Assembly: GCA_002482005.1 (NCBI GenBank) | Contig: DLFD01000035.1 | Location: 1 to 7,234, forward strand | DNA from: Lachnospiraceae bacterium UBA7729 | Lineage (GTDB): Bacteria; Bacillota; Clostridia; Lachnospirales; Lachnospiraceae | Reading direction: 5' to 3' | Length of the DNA stretch: 7,234 bases | Part shown: in pieces, positions 1-5,345 of the stretch | Layout: the number at the start of each line of letters is the position of its first letter | Position numbering within the stretch: position 1 is the stretch's first letter | Translations under genes and position numbers: made by a program | Notes under the pieces: model-generated | What the model was told of the DNA's origin: nothing | What the model saw: the letters and a program-made list of their open reading frames with translations, nothing else | Database searches by the model: none

Positions 1-166
1 AACTCATGCAGTCAGTAACAGTCTGTGGATCCGGATGAAGCCCGTCACCGCTTTCGATGCGGGAGATCGTTCCATTACTTACATTTATTCTATGAGCCAG
101 TTCCCTTTGACTCAGGAAAGCTGCTTCACGCCGGTTACGGATAACCGTTCCAAGAGTGGTGGTCAT
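1..166 (-). CDS. XRE-family helix-turn-helix regulator, N-terminal part (runs off left edge)
   Basis: Reading leftward from an ATG at 166-164, 55 codons stay open to the window edge, so the gene is truncated by the window and not visibly broken. The peptide starts MTTTLGTVIRNRREAAFLSQ and continues into RELAHRINVSNGTISRIESG. This is the pattern of a Cro/CI-type HTH: helix 2 around LSQRELAHRI, recognition helix around SNGTISRIESG, roughly residues 5-45. A GGAGG ribosome binding site lies at 181-177, 10 nt before the ATG. The gene begins 35 nt after the stop of the DUF4116 gene and is probably the next member of the same leftward operon. It should bind DNA as a small repressor or antitoxin-like regulator, but target and partner cannot be seen. 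HTH assignment is firm; specific role is unknown. Confidence 0.85.
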   Translation of the reverse strand, partial: MTTTLGTVIRNRREAAFLSQRELAHRINVSNGTISRIESGDGLHPDPQTVTDCMS

Positions 167-201
167 AGTTGTCTTTCCTCCGATTTCAGCACGGATAAGT
201 A

Positions 202-1029
202 TTATTCTATATTCGAGGCTTCTGCGATGATTGTTGACAAAGCCTTCTTCAAATCTGTTTCATTATGAATCTCAATATCTGTCACTTTTGCAAGCGCAAG
301 GATGTCCCGGATGCTTAATGCTGCCTTCATCTTTCCAACTTTGTAACCTATCCGTTCTTTTATTGCGTCAACGAAATACAGGCTGTCATCAAACAACTCA
401 GATTCCAGCATTGCATCGACAACATCCGGATAGTCATACATCTCAGGCGGAATTTCAGTAAGATCTTTCTTAGCATTTTTTATTGCCAGGAGCAGCAGGT
501 CTTTATCACATTGTATGTCTTCCGGAAAGGAATTATAGAGCTCTCCTTTCTGGGAAAAGGCTGCGGCTGCAATATCACGGTCATGCCGGAGAGTCTCACT
601 GATGTCGAAACAAAACAGATCAGGGATGTATTTTCCGGACTTCATGTAACGGAGCAGGAAGTCCTTATTCCCGAGAATTTCATCCGAGAGATAGCACCAG
701 CCCTCGTTATCAGATGTTGAATGCATGATAGTAGCTTCTGCGATTTCTTCATCTCGCCTGTATTCCTCAGGAGCAAGAAGCAGATAAGCCCCGTTGAAGC
801 AGACCGCATCCAGAATACAATCTCGTCTTTGCCAGTACTCCTTTGGAAAGTACTTTACAAGATATCTGTCTGATCCGTCATCAGCATTAGCCCAGCGCAG
901 AACTTTACCGGCTACTTCCTTATCAAAGAAAAGGGATGGTTCTATATTGCTCATCCAGGAGAAATCTCCAAAGACGTGTCTGTGAGTCTCAGCATTAAAT
1001 TCAGCTTTGGACCTGATTGTATATTCCAT
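202..1029 (-). CDS. DUF4116 repeat protein, function unknown
   Basis: 275 codons from ATG (1029) to TAA (202), with an AGGAGG ribosome binding site 7 nt before the ATG. From about residue 55 to 220 the protein is built of imperfect helical repeats of 40-50 residues of the type 'D-x-x-L-x-x-A-V-x-x-N/G-x-x-L-x-x-x-P-E-x-x-x-x-D-x-E'. Examples are RRDCILDAVCFNGAYLLLAP (68-87), CDKDLLLLAIKNAKKDL (174-190) and YPDVVDAMLESEL (200-212). This matches DUF4116, whose function is not known to me. There is no signal peptide or membrane helix; it looks soluble, acidic and possibly a protein-interaction scaffold. It follows the YolD-like gene by 39 nt and precedes an XRE gene by 35 nt, so it is likely co-transcribed. 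Base composition appears more AT-rich than the polymerase and DUF5131 genes, which may reflect separate acquisition. Confidence 0.8.
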   Translation of the reverse strand: MEYTIRSKAEFNAETHRHVFGDFSWMSNIEPSLFFDKEVAGKVLRWANADDGSDRYLVKYFPKEYWQRRDCILDAVCFNGAYLLLAPEEYRRDEEIAEATIMHSTSDNEGWCYLSDEILGNKDFLLRYMKSGKYIPDLFCFDISETLRHDRDIAAAAFSQKGELYNSFPEDIQCDKDLLLLAIKNAKKDLTEIPPEMYDYPDVVDAMLESELFDDSLYFVDAIKERIGYKVGKMKAALSIRDILALAKVTDIEIHNETDLKKALSTIIAEASNIE

Positions 1030-1068
1030 TGTGAACCCTCCTCGTAATTGAGATTATCCTCTTGTTTA

Positions 1069-1536
1069 CTATTCGATCGCGTAGATCCGGTCGATCTCAA
1101 GGTGCTGATCTCCCAGATCCATCGTCCGGTGGACGGGGTCGATGTCCAGGACATCTCCGTTCAGCCACCTGTAGTTTCCTCTGACTCCGTCGTTTTTCAG
1201 CATGGTCTGTTCCGAATCGATCTCAAAATACAGGACGGAGATCTGCAGCTTCGAAAGGCGATCACAGCGTCGGGCAGGCAGCTCCTTGTATCTTTCCAGG
1301 ATGTTCTGGAGTTTCAGGTCCAGCTTTTGCTTCATCTCCTCGGAAAGTTCCGCCGGGTGAACGGTAAAGACCGTCTCCGCGTCCATGGTTTCATCAAAGC
1401 CGGAGAGTGCGTCGAAGGGAGCAAATATCTTTGCCCGGTTTCCGCGCTTCATCTTCGGATGGAGCCGGGAGAAGTCGTCCCCGTTATGGACGGGGCGGTG
1501 CATCTTCCGCAGGATGATATAATCTGTCACCGTCAT
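1069..1536 (-). CDS. YolD-like protein, partner of the Y-family polymerase
   Basis: 155 codons ending in TAG at 1069. A GTG at 1539 is in frame, but the ATG at 1536 is preferred: GAAAGG (1553-1548) then sits about 11 nt upstream, while the GTG is part of a GAGGTG stretch. The diagnostic YolD-family segment is FAPFDALSGFDE at residues 38-49, followed by a helical stretch (EELSEE-like, 62-90) and a C-terminal beta region with GDVLDIDP (127-134). In Bacillus, yolD-like genes sit next to uvrX/yqjW Y-family polymerase genes and are thought to assist them; the biochemical role is not well defined. Here the gene follows the polymerase by 91 nt in the same direction, the reverse order to the usual Bacillus yolD-uvrX pair. 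Family assignment is strong; function as polymerase accessory factor is inferred from context. Confidence 0.85.
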   Translation of the reverse strand: MTVTDYIILRKMHRPVHNGDDFSRLHPKMKRGNRAKIFAPFDALSGFDETMDAETVFTVHPAELSEEMKQKLDLKLQNILERYKELPARRCDRLSKLQISVLYFEIDSEQTMLKNDGVRGNYRWLNGDVLDIDPVHRTMDLGDQHLEIDRIYAIE

Positions 1537-1581
1537 CACCTCGCTTTCCTTTCATAACAGCTGAATCTGATCGAACCTTCA

Positions 1582-1612
1582 GACAGTCGGCCGGGCCTCA
1601 AGGCCGCCTGTC
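1582..1612 (-). other. Stem-loop between polymerase and YolD genes
   Basis: GACAG (1582-1586) can pair with CTGTC (1608-1612), and inside it GGCC (1594-1597) pairs with GGCC (1602-1605) around a TCAA loop. No T-run follows on the leftward strand, so it is not a standard intrinsic terminator. It may be an mRNA-processing or stability element that sets the ratio of the two products. Structure is seen in sequence; role is inference. Confidence 0.35.
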
Positions 1613-1627
1613 AAAGTTATGCTGTAT

Positions 1628-3004
1628 TTATGCCTTATGACCGCCGATCTGGGTATTTCTTTCCTTTGTACGAGCACCATCGCACAGGCTGATCCCGCGA
1701 AGGATGGCGTTCGGTCCGTATTTAGCCTTGATCGTCAGAACAGCCTTCTCCAAGCGTTTCTGTCTTTCCATACCGGCGTAGTCTGAAAACAGGTCCAGCT
1801 GAAACCAGGTGTCCTGCTCGCTCCGGACGTTATTCACTGTGAGGAAGATCCGCCGGACCTTCAGCTCCGGCCTTACGATCCGCCGGTAGAGAGACACGGC
1901 GGCCGGAATGATCTGCTTCGAATAGTTCGTGAAGGTGCCGAAACGGATCGTCCCTCCGGAATAGGACGGGACCTTGCGGCCATAGCAGTCGATCCGGTAC
2001 TGTCCTGTGTAGCCGGGACTGCAGACTTCGTACCCGACATACATGGTCATGGAATCGGCCGTGACCTTTTCCTTGACCATCTGAAGGGACAGAAGTTCCG
2101 CCTGTTCCTTGATTGCCAGCTGCGCTTCATCGTAGGAGTAAGCCCTTGGGAGTACCTGCCCGTTGGAGATGGAGTGGGAGCCGGTGCGGTAATTCTTGAT
2201 ATCTTTCATGGTGCAAGGTTCGATTCCCCAAGCGTGGTCGATCAGAAGCTCCGCATTGACTCCGAAGATCTGGTAGAGCAGAGATTCATTGGCAATTGAG
2301 ACCTCGGCGATATCTCCCATCGTGTAGATTCCATACCGGGCCAGCCTTCCGGCTATACCGTGTGCGATCTGCCAGAAGTCCGTGATCGGAGTATGGCTCC
2401 AGAGCAGATCTTTATAGGATTCCTCCGTGAGCTCTGCAATGCGTACTCCGTCCTTATCCGCCGGCTTATGCTTCGCGACGATGTCCATGGCGATCTTGGC
2501 CAGGTACATATTGGTCCCGATCCCTCCGGTAGCGGTGATCCCGGTCTCCTTCAGGATCTCCTGGATCACCATCCGGACCAGGTCGTGAGCGCTGCAGGAA
2601 TAGATGGAAGCATAGGGAGTGATATCAATGAACACTTCGTCGACGGAATAGTCATGAATGTCCTCAGCGGAAAAGAATTTCAGGTAAACGGAATAGACCT
2701 TGGCGGAATACCGGATATAGGTCGCCATTCTCGGCGGGGCAATGATGTAGTCGATCGTCCGGTGAAGAGCATTCTCCGCGTTGCCAATCGCCTGCTTTGC
2801 CTCAAAAAGACGCGGTCTTCCGGGGACTCCGACCGCCTTCAGGGCAGGGGAGACGGCCAGACAGATCGTCTTGTCTGTCCGCGTTTCATCCGCCACCAGA
2901 AGGTTTGCCTTCAGTGGATCCAGATGACGTTCTACACACTCCACGGAAGCATAGAAAGACTTGAGATCAATGCAGATATAGGTATGCTGGCTTTCTTCTG
3001 TCAT
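1628..3004 (-). CDS. Y-family translesion DNA polymerase (UmuC/DinB/UvrX-like)
   Basis: 458 codons from ATG (3004) to TAA (1628). The frame is open to a TTG at 3052, but the 3004 ATG is chosen: GAGGGGG lies about 9 nt upstream, the family's usual N-terminus starts here, and the LexA box lies in the extension. Catalytic features are visible: the first metal-binding Asp in ICIDLKSFYASVE (D13), the SVDEVFID motif (D122, E123), and the palm/thumb segment GIGTNMYLAKIAMDIVAKH (161-179). Near the C-terminus, QLDLF (402-406) is a classic beta-clamp binding motif. It should copy past damaged bases in the cytoplasm with low fidelity. It most resembles UvrX/YqjW-type polymerases of Firmicutes phages and ICEs, and YolD follows directly. 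All key residues are present, so it is probably active. SOS regulation is likely from the upstream box at 3025-3038. Confidence 0.93.
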   Translation of the reverse strand: MTEESQHTYICIDLKSFYASVECVERHLDPLKANLLVADETRTDKTICLAVSPALKAVGVPGRPRLFEAKQAIGNAENALHRTIDYIIAPPRMATYIRYSAKVYSVYLKFFSAEDIHDYSVDEVFIDITPYASIYSCSAHDLVRMVIQEILKETGITATGGIGTNMYLAKIAMDIVAKHKPADKDGVRIAELTEESYKDLLWSHTPITDFWQIAHGIAGRLARYGIYTMGDIAEVSIANESLLYQIFGVNAELLIDHAWGIEPCTMKDIKNYRTGSHSISNGQVLPRAYSYDEAQLAIKEQAELLSLQMVKEKVTADSMTMYVGYEVCSPGYTGQYRIDCYGRKVPSYSGGTIRFGTFTNYSKQIIPAAVSLYRRIVRPELKVRRIFLTVNNVRSEQDTWFQLDLFSDYAGMERQKRLEKAVLTIKAKYGPNAILRGISLCDGARTKERNTQIGGHKA

Positions 3005-3024
3005 GATGATCGCCCCCTCAAAAT

Positions 3025-3038
3025 CGAACACCAGTTCT
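3025..3038 (-). promoter_or_regulatory. LexA/DinR (SOS) box upstream of the Y-family polymerase
   Basis: CGAACACCAGTTCT contains the perfect GAAC-N4-GTTC core of the Gram-positive LexA (DinR) operator (core 3026-3037). It lies 21 nt upstream of the polymerase ATG. LexA bound here would block transcription of the polymerase and YolD genes until DNA damage. A TATTAT (-10-like, minus strand) at 3045-3040 sits directly upstream of the box. The motif is seen directly; regulation is inferred from the known Bacillus consensus. Confidence 0.8.
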
Positions 3039-3081
3039 GATAATAGGCGCAAAATAAATAAGACAGGAAAAAATCTGTCCT

Positions 3082-3109
3082 ATCATAGGCATCAAATGAA
3101 AACTGTCAG
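3082..3109 (-). promoter_or_regulatory. Candidate sigma-A promoter for the polymerase-YolD-DUF4116 block
   Basis: On the minus strand, CTGACA (3109-3104) is followed after 16 nt by TATGAT (3087-3082), each one mismatch from consensus. The predicted start is near 3075, about 70 nt upstream of the polymerase ATG, with the LexA box between. It lies in the 136-nt gap after the DUF5131 gene, so the downstream half of the block could be transcribed on its own. A small GACAG/CTGTC hairpin (3062-3079) lies in the leader. An alternative -10 is TATTAT at 3045-3040, but no good -35 accompanies it. Confidence 0.5.
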
Positions 3110-3140
3110 GCTGCTTAAGAGGCAGACTGCTTGTGGGTTA

Positions 3141-3905
3141 TTATCCAGTCCTCTCTGGCTTAGCGGGTTTCACAGGCCGATAGTCGATCCGGGCTTTTGC
3201 TGCCTGAGAGATCTGGTCCCTGTGGTCTTTGATGAAGTAGAGATGGCCGCCTTTTTTGAAGCTGGTCCCGGTCTGCATGAAATGGAAGGGGACACCATAC
3301 TGCACGCATTCTAGCATGAGGTCCATCACCCATTCGTAATCGCAGAGCCGGGCATCCGGACCGGATTCCCCGCCGCAGGTCACTTCCTCGATCTGTCCGG
3401 GATATTCCTGATAGAATTTTGCCAGGCTGACATTCTGCAGCATCGGTTCCACGATGACGGACTTGTGCCGGACCGGCAGCTTCAGGAAGACCGGGAGCCG
3501 TCTGTCCGCTTCATACTGATTTTCACAGGTACAGCAGATCCGGACATTGTCCCATCCCTGGCCCCAGTCATCCGGAAGAGAGACGTAGAAGCGGTCCGGC
3601 CTCTTGGTAATGAAGTAAAAGATCAGGTCTGACCGTTCTCTCATCATCGCCCAGGCATCCCTGCGCCATTCATCCGCATCCGGGTGGAAGAAGTCGGAAG
3701 TAAAGCAGGTGTACACCAGACCGTCGTCCGGCTGCATCTTATATTCACCCTTCCGGTTTTTCATGACCGGCATCCTGAAGGAAGCCGTCTTCGTGACGAT
3801 GGAAGAGTCCTTGCCAAACTCAGCGTCCCGCCGGTACATATAACAATGCTTGCAGCCGGACGATATCTTTGTGCATCCGTGCCATGGATTCCATATAACG
3901 GACAT
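3141..3905 (-). CDS. DUF5131 (phage Gp37/Gp68-type) protein with Cys cluster, radical-SAM-like
   Basis: 254 codons from ATG (3905) to TAA. An in-frame GTG at 3914 is rejected because it is part of the GAGGAGGTG ribosome binding site; AGGAGG lies 8 nt before the ATG. The N-terminus WNPWHGCTKISSGCKHCY carries C11, C18 and C21 (C-x6-C-x2-C), the hallmark of the family and a plausible iron-sulphur ligand set. FITKRPDR (98-105) and GGESGPDAR (178-186) are further family motifs; GGE resembles the SAM-binding GGE motif of radical SAM enzymes. The usual C-terminal FFFKQWG-type segment is here FHFMQTG (207-213), so one or two normally conserved positions differ. The substrate is unknown. The family is common in phages and mobile elements. 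It follows ImmA by 67 nt and precedes an error-prone polymerase, so a nucleic-acid repair or modification role is possible. Radical SAM chemistry is inference from motifs. Confidence 0.85.
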   Translation of the reverse strand: MSVIWNPWHGCTKISSGCKHCYMYRRDAEFGKDSSIVTKTASFRMPVMKNRKGEYKMQPDDGLVYTCFTSDFFHPDADEWRRDAWAMMRERSDLIFYFITKRPDRFYVSLPDDWGQGWDNVRICCTCENQYEADRRLPVFLKLPVRHKSVIVEPMLQNVSLAKFYQEYPGQIEEVTCGGESGPDARLCDYEWVMDLMLECVQYGVPFHFMQTGTSFKKGGHLYFIKDHRDQISQAAKARIDYRPVKPAKPERTG

Positions 3906-3930
3906 GGTGCTCACCTCCTCACATCGTCAG

Positions 3931-3949
3931 CAGGGCACAGATGCCCCTG
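3931..3949 (-). other. GC-rich hairpin in the leader of the DUF5131 gene
   Basis: CAGGGCA (3931-3937) pairs with TGCCCCTG (3942-3949) around a 4-nt loop, with one bulged base. It sits between the ImmA stop and the DUF5131 ribosome binding site. No T-run follows, so termination is unlikely. A role in mRNA stability or translation is possible but unproven. Confidence 0.35.
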
Positions 3950-3972
3950 TTCAGTGTCACTTGAAAACGCCA

Positions 3973-4527
3973 TTACCTTAAGAGTCCGCTTTTCCCGTAG
4001 TCCGGGGTCAGGTTCTTCATAAAACTGCCGTCGGCTTCCAGCGGAGTCCTCAGATCATAGCCGAGTTTATTCAGCTCCGTAGCCTTGATCAGCACCAGAT
4101 TGATGTCCACGCCGGCCTTCTGAGCGATCTCATCGACCGTGGCTCCTTGATGGATGTCATCGATCGTCTCCCTCGTGTCCAGGATCAGATGGGAAGCAAA
4201 GGCATTTGCCTCGTATTCCATCCGGCTGGTCATCTTGAAAAGGGAGTAATATTCCTGCATAGCTCTGTCTTTGGCGTCTCCGCGGTGCAGCTGATCGTGT
4301 CCAAGTTCATGGGCGATCACGCATTTTCTTACATGGTCTTCCAGGTCTTTATTCAGGAAGATCATCCGGTTTCTCCATTTATAAAGATACATGCCGAGAA
4401 GCAGGTTCGTATTCAGGTTGTCGAAGAGTGCGATCCCAAGTGACTTCGCGATCGCTTCCGGGTCGCTGGTCCCGAAGCGGCAGGCAAGGCGGTCCGCCTT
4501 CCTGTATAGATTCAGCGAATCAATCAT
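3973..4527 (-). CDS. ImmA/IrrE-family metallopeptidase
   Basis: 184 codons from ATG (4527) to TAA (3973). The zinc-binding HExxH is in IAHELGHDQLHR (H73, E74, H77), and the downstream MEYEANAFASHL (103-114) supplies the third ligand region (E104 or E106). This is the COG2856/ImmA fold, and the length is normal for stand-alone members. ImmA of ICEBs1 cleaves the ImmR repressor and so releases element genes after DNA damage or cell signalling. Here the gene starts 20 nt after the XRE repressor stop, the same repressor-peptidase order as immR-immA, so cleavage of that repressor is the likely job. GAGGTG about 10 nt upstream and GGAGA immediately upstream could both serve as ribosome binding site. 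Catalytic residues are intact. Family is firm; substrate is inferred. Confidence 0.92.
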   Translation of the reverse strand: MIDSLNLYRKADRLACRFGTSDPEAIAKSLGIALFDNLNTNLLLGMYLYKWRNRMIFLNKDLEDHVRKCVIAHELGHDQLHRGDAKDRAMQEYYSLFKMTSRMEYEANAFASHLILDTRETIDDIHQGATVDEIAQKAGVDINLVLIKATELNKLGYDLRTPLEADGSFMKNLTPDYGKSGLLR

Positions 4528-4547
4528 TCTCCTGTGTCACCTCATAA

Positions 4548-4958
4548 TCAGTTGCTGTCCCTGAAACGGAAAGGTGCATACTTTTTATTGCGCTCCTTGG
4601 CATACCAGTAGGCGTCCTGGATCGCTTTCGCGACTTCGTCCCGGTCTTCCTCGGAAAGTTCCCCGCCTGCAAAGAGACCGGTGATCGTATTGACCGCATC
4701 CTCCGCCTGCTTCCTGCCGCGGCTTCCGTATTCTTCCTGGGCTTTCGCGACAAACTGGTCTGTGTCCGTAAGGAGATCGTTCGTGGTACAGCCGAGCGCG
4801 TCGGCGATCTTCTGGTAGATGTCATGTTTCTTGGGATAGCGGCCTTCTATTTCGTATCCTATGACAGCTCTTTTCCCAACGCCAATCTGTCTGGCGAGCT
4901 GATCCTGCGTCATTCCTTTTTCCTTTCGCAGCCTTCTCAGGTTCTCTGCAAATGACAT
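4548..4958 (-). CDS. XRE-family repressor (ImmR-like)
   Basis: 136 codons from ATG (4958) to TGA (4548), with GAGAGG about 5 nt upstream of the ATG. Residues 3-62 form a Cro/CI-type HTH: FAENLRRLRKEKGMTQDQLA, then a recognition helix around VGKRAVIGYEIEGRYP, then KIADALGCTTNDLL. The C-terminal part (LFAGGELSEEDRDEVAKAIQ, about 94-113, then AYWYAKERNKKYAP) is a helical tail I associate with XRE proteins of Clostridia mobile elements, probably for dimerisation and perhaps the target of the peptidase. It is first in the leftward block and lies beside the face-to-face promoters and the 31-bp dyad, which suits an autoregulating repressor of the rightward promoter. It should act as the maintenance/immunity repressor. 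Binding site and cleavage site are inferred. Confidence 0.92.
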   Translation of the reverse strand: MSFAENLRRLRKEKGMTQDQLARQIGVGKRAVIGYEIEGRYPKKHDIYQKIADALGCTTNDLLTDTDQFVAKAQEEYGSRGRKQAEDAVNTITGLFAGGELSEEDRDEVAKAIQDAYWYAKERNKKYAPFRFRDSN

Positions 4959-4982
4959 CTCTGCCTCTCTTTCTTGTGGTTG

Positions 4983-5013
4983 TGTGTCACATGTTCAGTT
5001 GACATGTTTCACA
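4983..5013. promoter_or_regulatory. 31-bp dyad: candidate operator for the XRE repressor
   Basis: Left half TGTGTCACATGTTCA (4983-4997) and right half, read on the other strand, TGTGAAACATGTCAA (5013-4999) agree at 11 of 15 positions around a central G at 4998. Each half holds the palindrome ACATGT (4989-4994 and 5002-5007), spaced 13 bp centre to centre. The dyad covers the -35 of the rightward promoter and lies 25 nt upstream of the repressor ATG, so a bound repressor would block rightward transcription and could impede leftward elongation. Symmetry is seen; the binding protein is inferred from proximity. Confidence 0.6.
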
Positions 5014-5027
5014 ACTTTGACTATACT
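4999..5027 (+). promoter_or_regulatory. Near-consensus rightward sigma-A promoter
   Basis: TTGACA (4999-5004), a 17-nt spacer and TATACT (5022-5027) give a perfect -35 and a -10 with one mismatch. Transcription should begin around 5034-5036 and run right, towards the ImmA-HTH fusion gene, giving a leader of about 260 nt. The -35 lies inside the 31-bp dyad, so repression by the neighbouring XRE protein is likely. Confidence 0.75.
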
Positions 5028-5038
5028 CGTTCTTGAAG

Positions 5039-5104
5039 ATGATTTATAAAAACATCTTTCATGGCTTGATAGTAGCACTGGTGATATTCGGTGTCAATAA
5101 GTAA
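5039..5104 (+). CDS. Possible 21-aa hydrophobic peptide (leader peptide or toxin-like), speculative
   Basis: ATG at 5039 opens 21 codons to TAA (5102-5104). The product starts MIYKNIFH, has a hydrophobic core GLIVALVIFGV and ends NK. That is the layout of a single short membrane-inserting segment with positive charges near both ends. The ATG lies only 3-5 nt after the predicted transcription start, so it would be translated essentially leaderless; no Shine-Dalgarno sequence is seen. Its 3' end overlaps the left arm and loop of the terminator-like hairpin, so ribosomes on the ORF could prevent the hairpin forming. It could be an attenuation leader peptide, a small membrane peptide, or chance. 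I recognise no family. Confidence 0.25.
   Translation: MIYKNIFHGLIVALVIFGVNK
5069..5097 (-). promoter_or_regulatory. Candidate leftward promoter for the XRE repressor-ImmA block
   Basis: On the minus strand, TTGACA (5097-5092) is followed after 17 nt by TACTAT (5074-5069), with TGC directly before it, an extended -10 (TGn). The -35 is perfect and the -10 matches at four of six positions. The predicted start is near 5062, giving a leader of about 104 nt before the repressor ATG at 4958. It points towards the rightward promoter at 4999-5027, so the two transcripts would overlap by about 30 nt. Confidence 0.6.
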
Positions 5105-5119
5105 CACCAAATATTTTTT
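5084..5119 (+). terminator. Intrinsic-terminator-like hairpin in the rightward leader
   Basis: ATATTCGGTGT (5084-5094) pairs with ACACCAAATAT (5104-5114) with a single C-A mismatch around a 9-nt loop. The T-run at 5114-5119 follows at once. It works in the plus direction only. RNA started near 5034 would end near 5119, a transcript of about 85 nt, unless the hairpin is overridden. The stem is rather AT-rich, so termination may be partial. The same dyad covers the -35 of the leftward promoter and might instead be a second operator. Confidence 0.55.
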
Positions 5120-5297
5120 CGGAGGAAGGGGCGATAGGAAAGACAGTGAAGTCATGCAGTAGAAACTGGCCCAGTCAGGACATGGACCAGCGGATGTGTT
5201 GATACCGGCAGCGGCATAAGTTCTGGTGCGAATTGCTGCCGATAAGCGGAATGGATACACTCATCCATTTTTGCTTTGCACAAGGAGTGATGAATCA
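5120..5297 (+). other. Leader stretch before the ImmA-HTH gene, no convincing gene
   Basis: The stretch between the terminator-like hairpin and the next start codon has stops in all plus frames. It begins with an unused GGAGGAAGGGG (5121-5131) that has no start codon at a suitable distance. A second, weak hairpin lies at 5250-5269 (AATGGAT, 6-nt loop, ATCCATT), with T's at 5268-5272, just before the AAGGAG ribosome binding site at 5282-5287. I see no second good promoter here. The minus-strand frame across it has no recognisable protein. Confidence 0.4.
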
Positions 5298-5345
5298 ATG
5301 AATATGTTCACAGCAGAAGACTATGCGACGAACTGTGTCCGGTGA
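5298..5345 (+). pseudogene. Out-of-frame N-terminal fragment of the ImmA-HTH gene
   Basis: AAGGAG (5282-5287) lies 10 nt before ATG 5298, which opens MNMFTAEDYATNCVR and stops at TGA 5343-5345. The main frame of the next gene opens with GTG at 5342, overlapping this stop as GTGA. Joined, the peptide would read ...ATNCVR-VIPRDQMDSEI..., with the 'aromatic-x-x-E-x-Y-A ... IP' start I expect of this protein type. Restoring one G (CGG TG to CGG GTG) makes one uninterrupted gene of 492 codons. No slippery heptamer is present. It is either a lost base (real mutation or assembly error) or a short coupled upstream ORF. Confidence 0.6.

Noticed and set aside
1048..1557. 169-codon plus-strand frame over the YolD gene
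   Set aside because: The minus strand carries the YolD signature FAPFDALSGFDE and suitable start signals; the plus frame has none.
2360..3040. 226-codon plus-strand frame inside the polymerase gene
   Set aside because: Antisense shadow of the Y-family polymerase, whose catalytic motifs are intact on the minus strand.
3005..3052. Upstream TTG start extending the polymerase by 16 residues
   Set aside because: The extension covers the LexA box and lacks an RBS; ATG 3004 has GAGGGGG at good spacing and matches the family N-terminus.
3062..3079. GACAG/CTGTC hairpin as terminator of the DUF5131 gene
   Set aside because: Only a 5-bp stem, with the T-run (minus strand) inside the loop and not after the stem.
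4520..4825. 101-codon Arg/Ser-rich minus frame overlapping the XRE repressor
   Set aside because: Out-of-frame shadow of the repressor with low-complexity composition.
5021..5260. 79-codon minus-strand frame across the control region
   Set aside because: No recognisable domain; it overlaps both promoters and the terminator-like hairpin, and no convincing ribosome binding site was noted.
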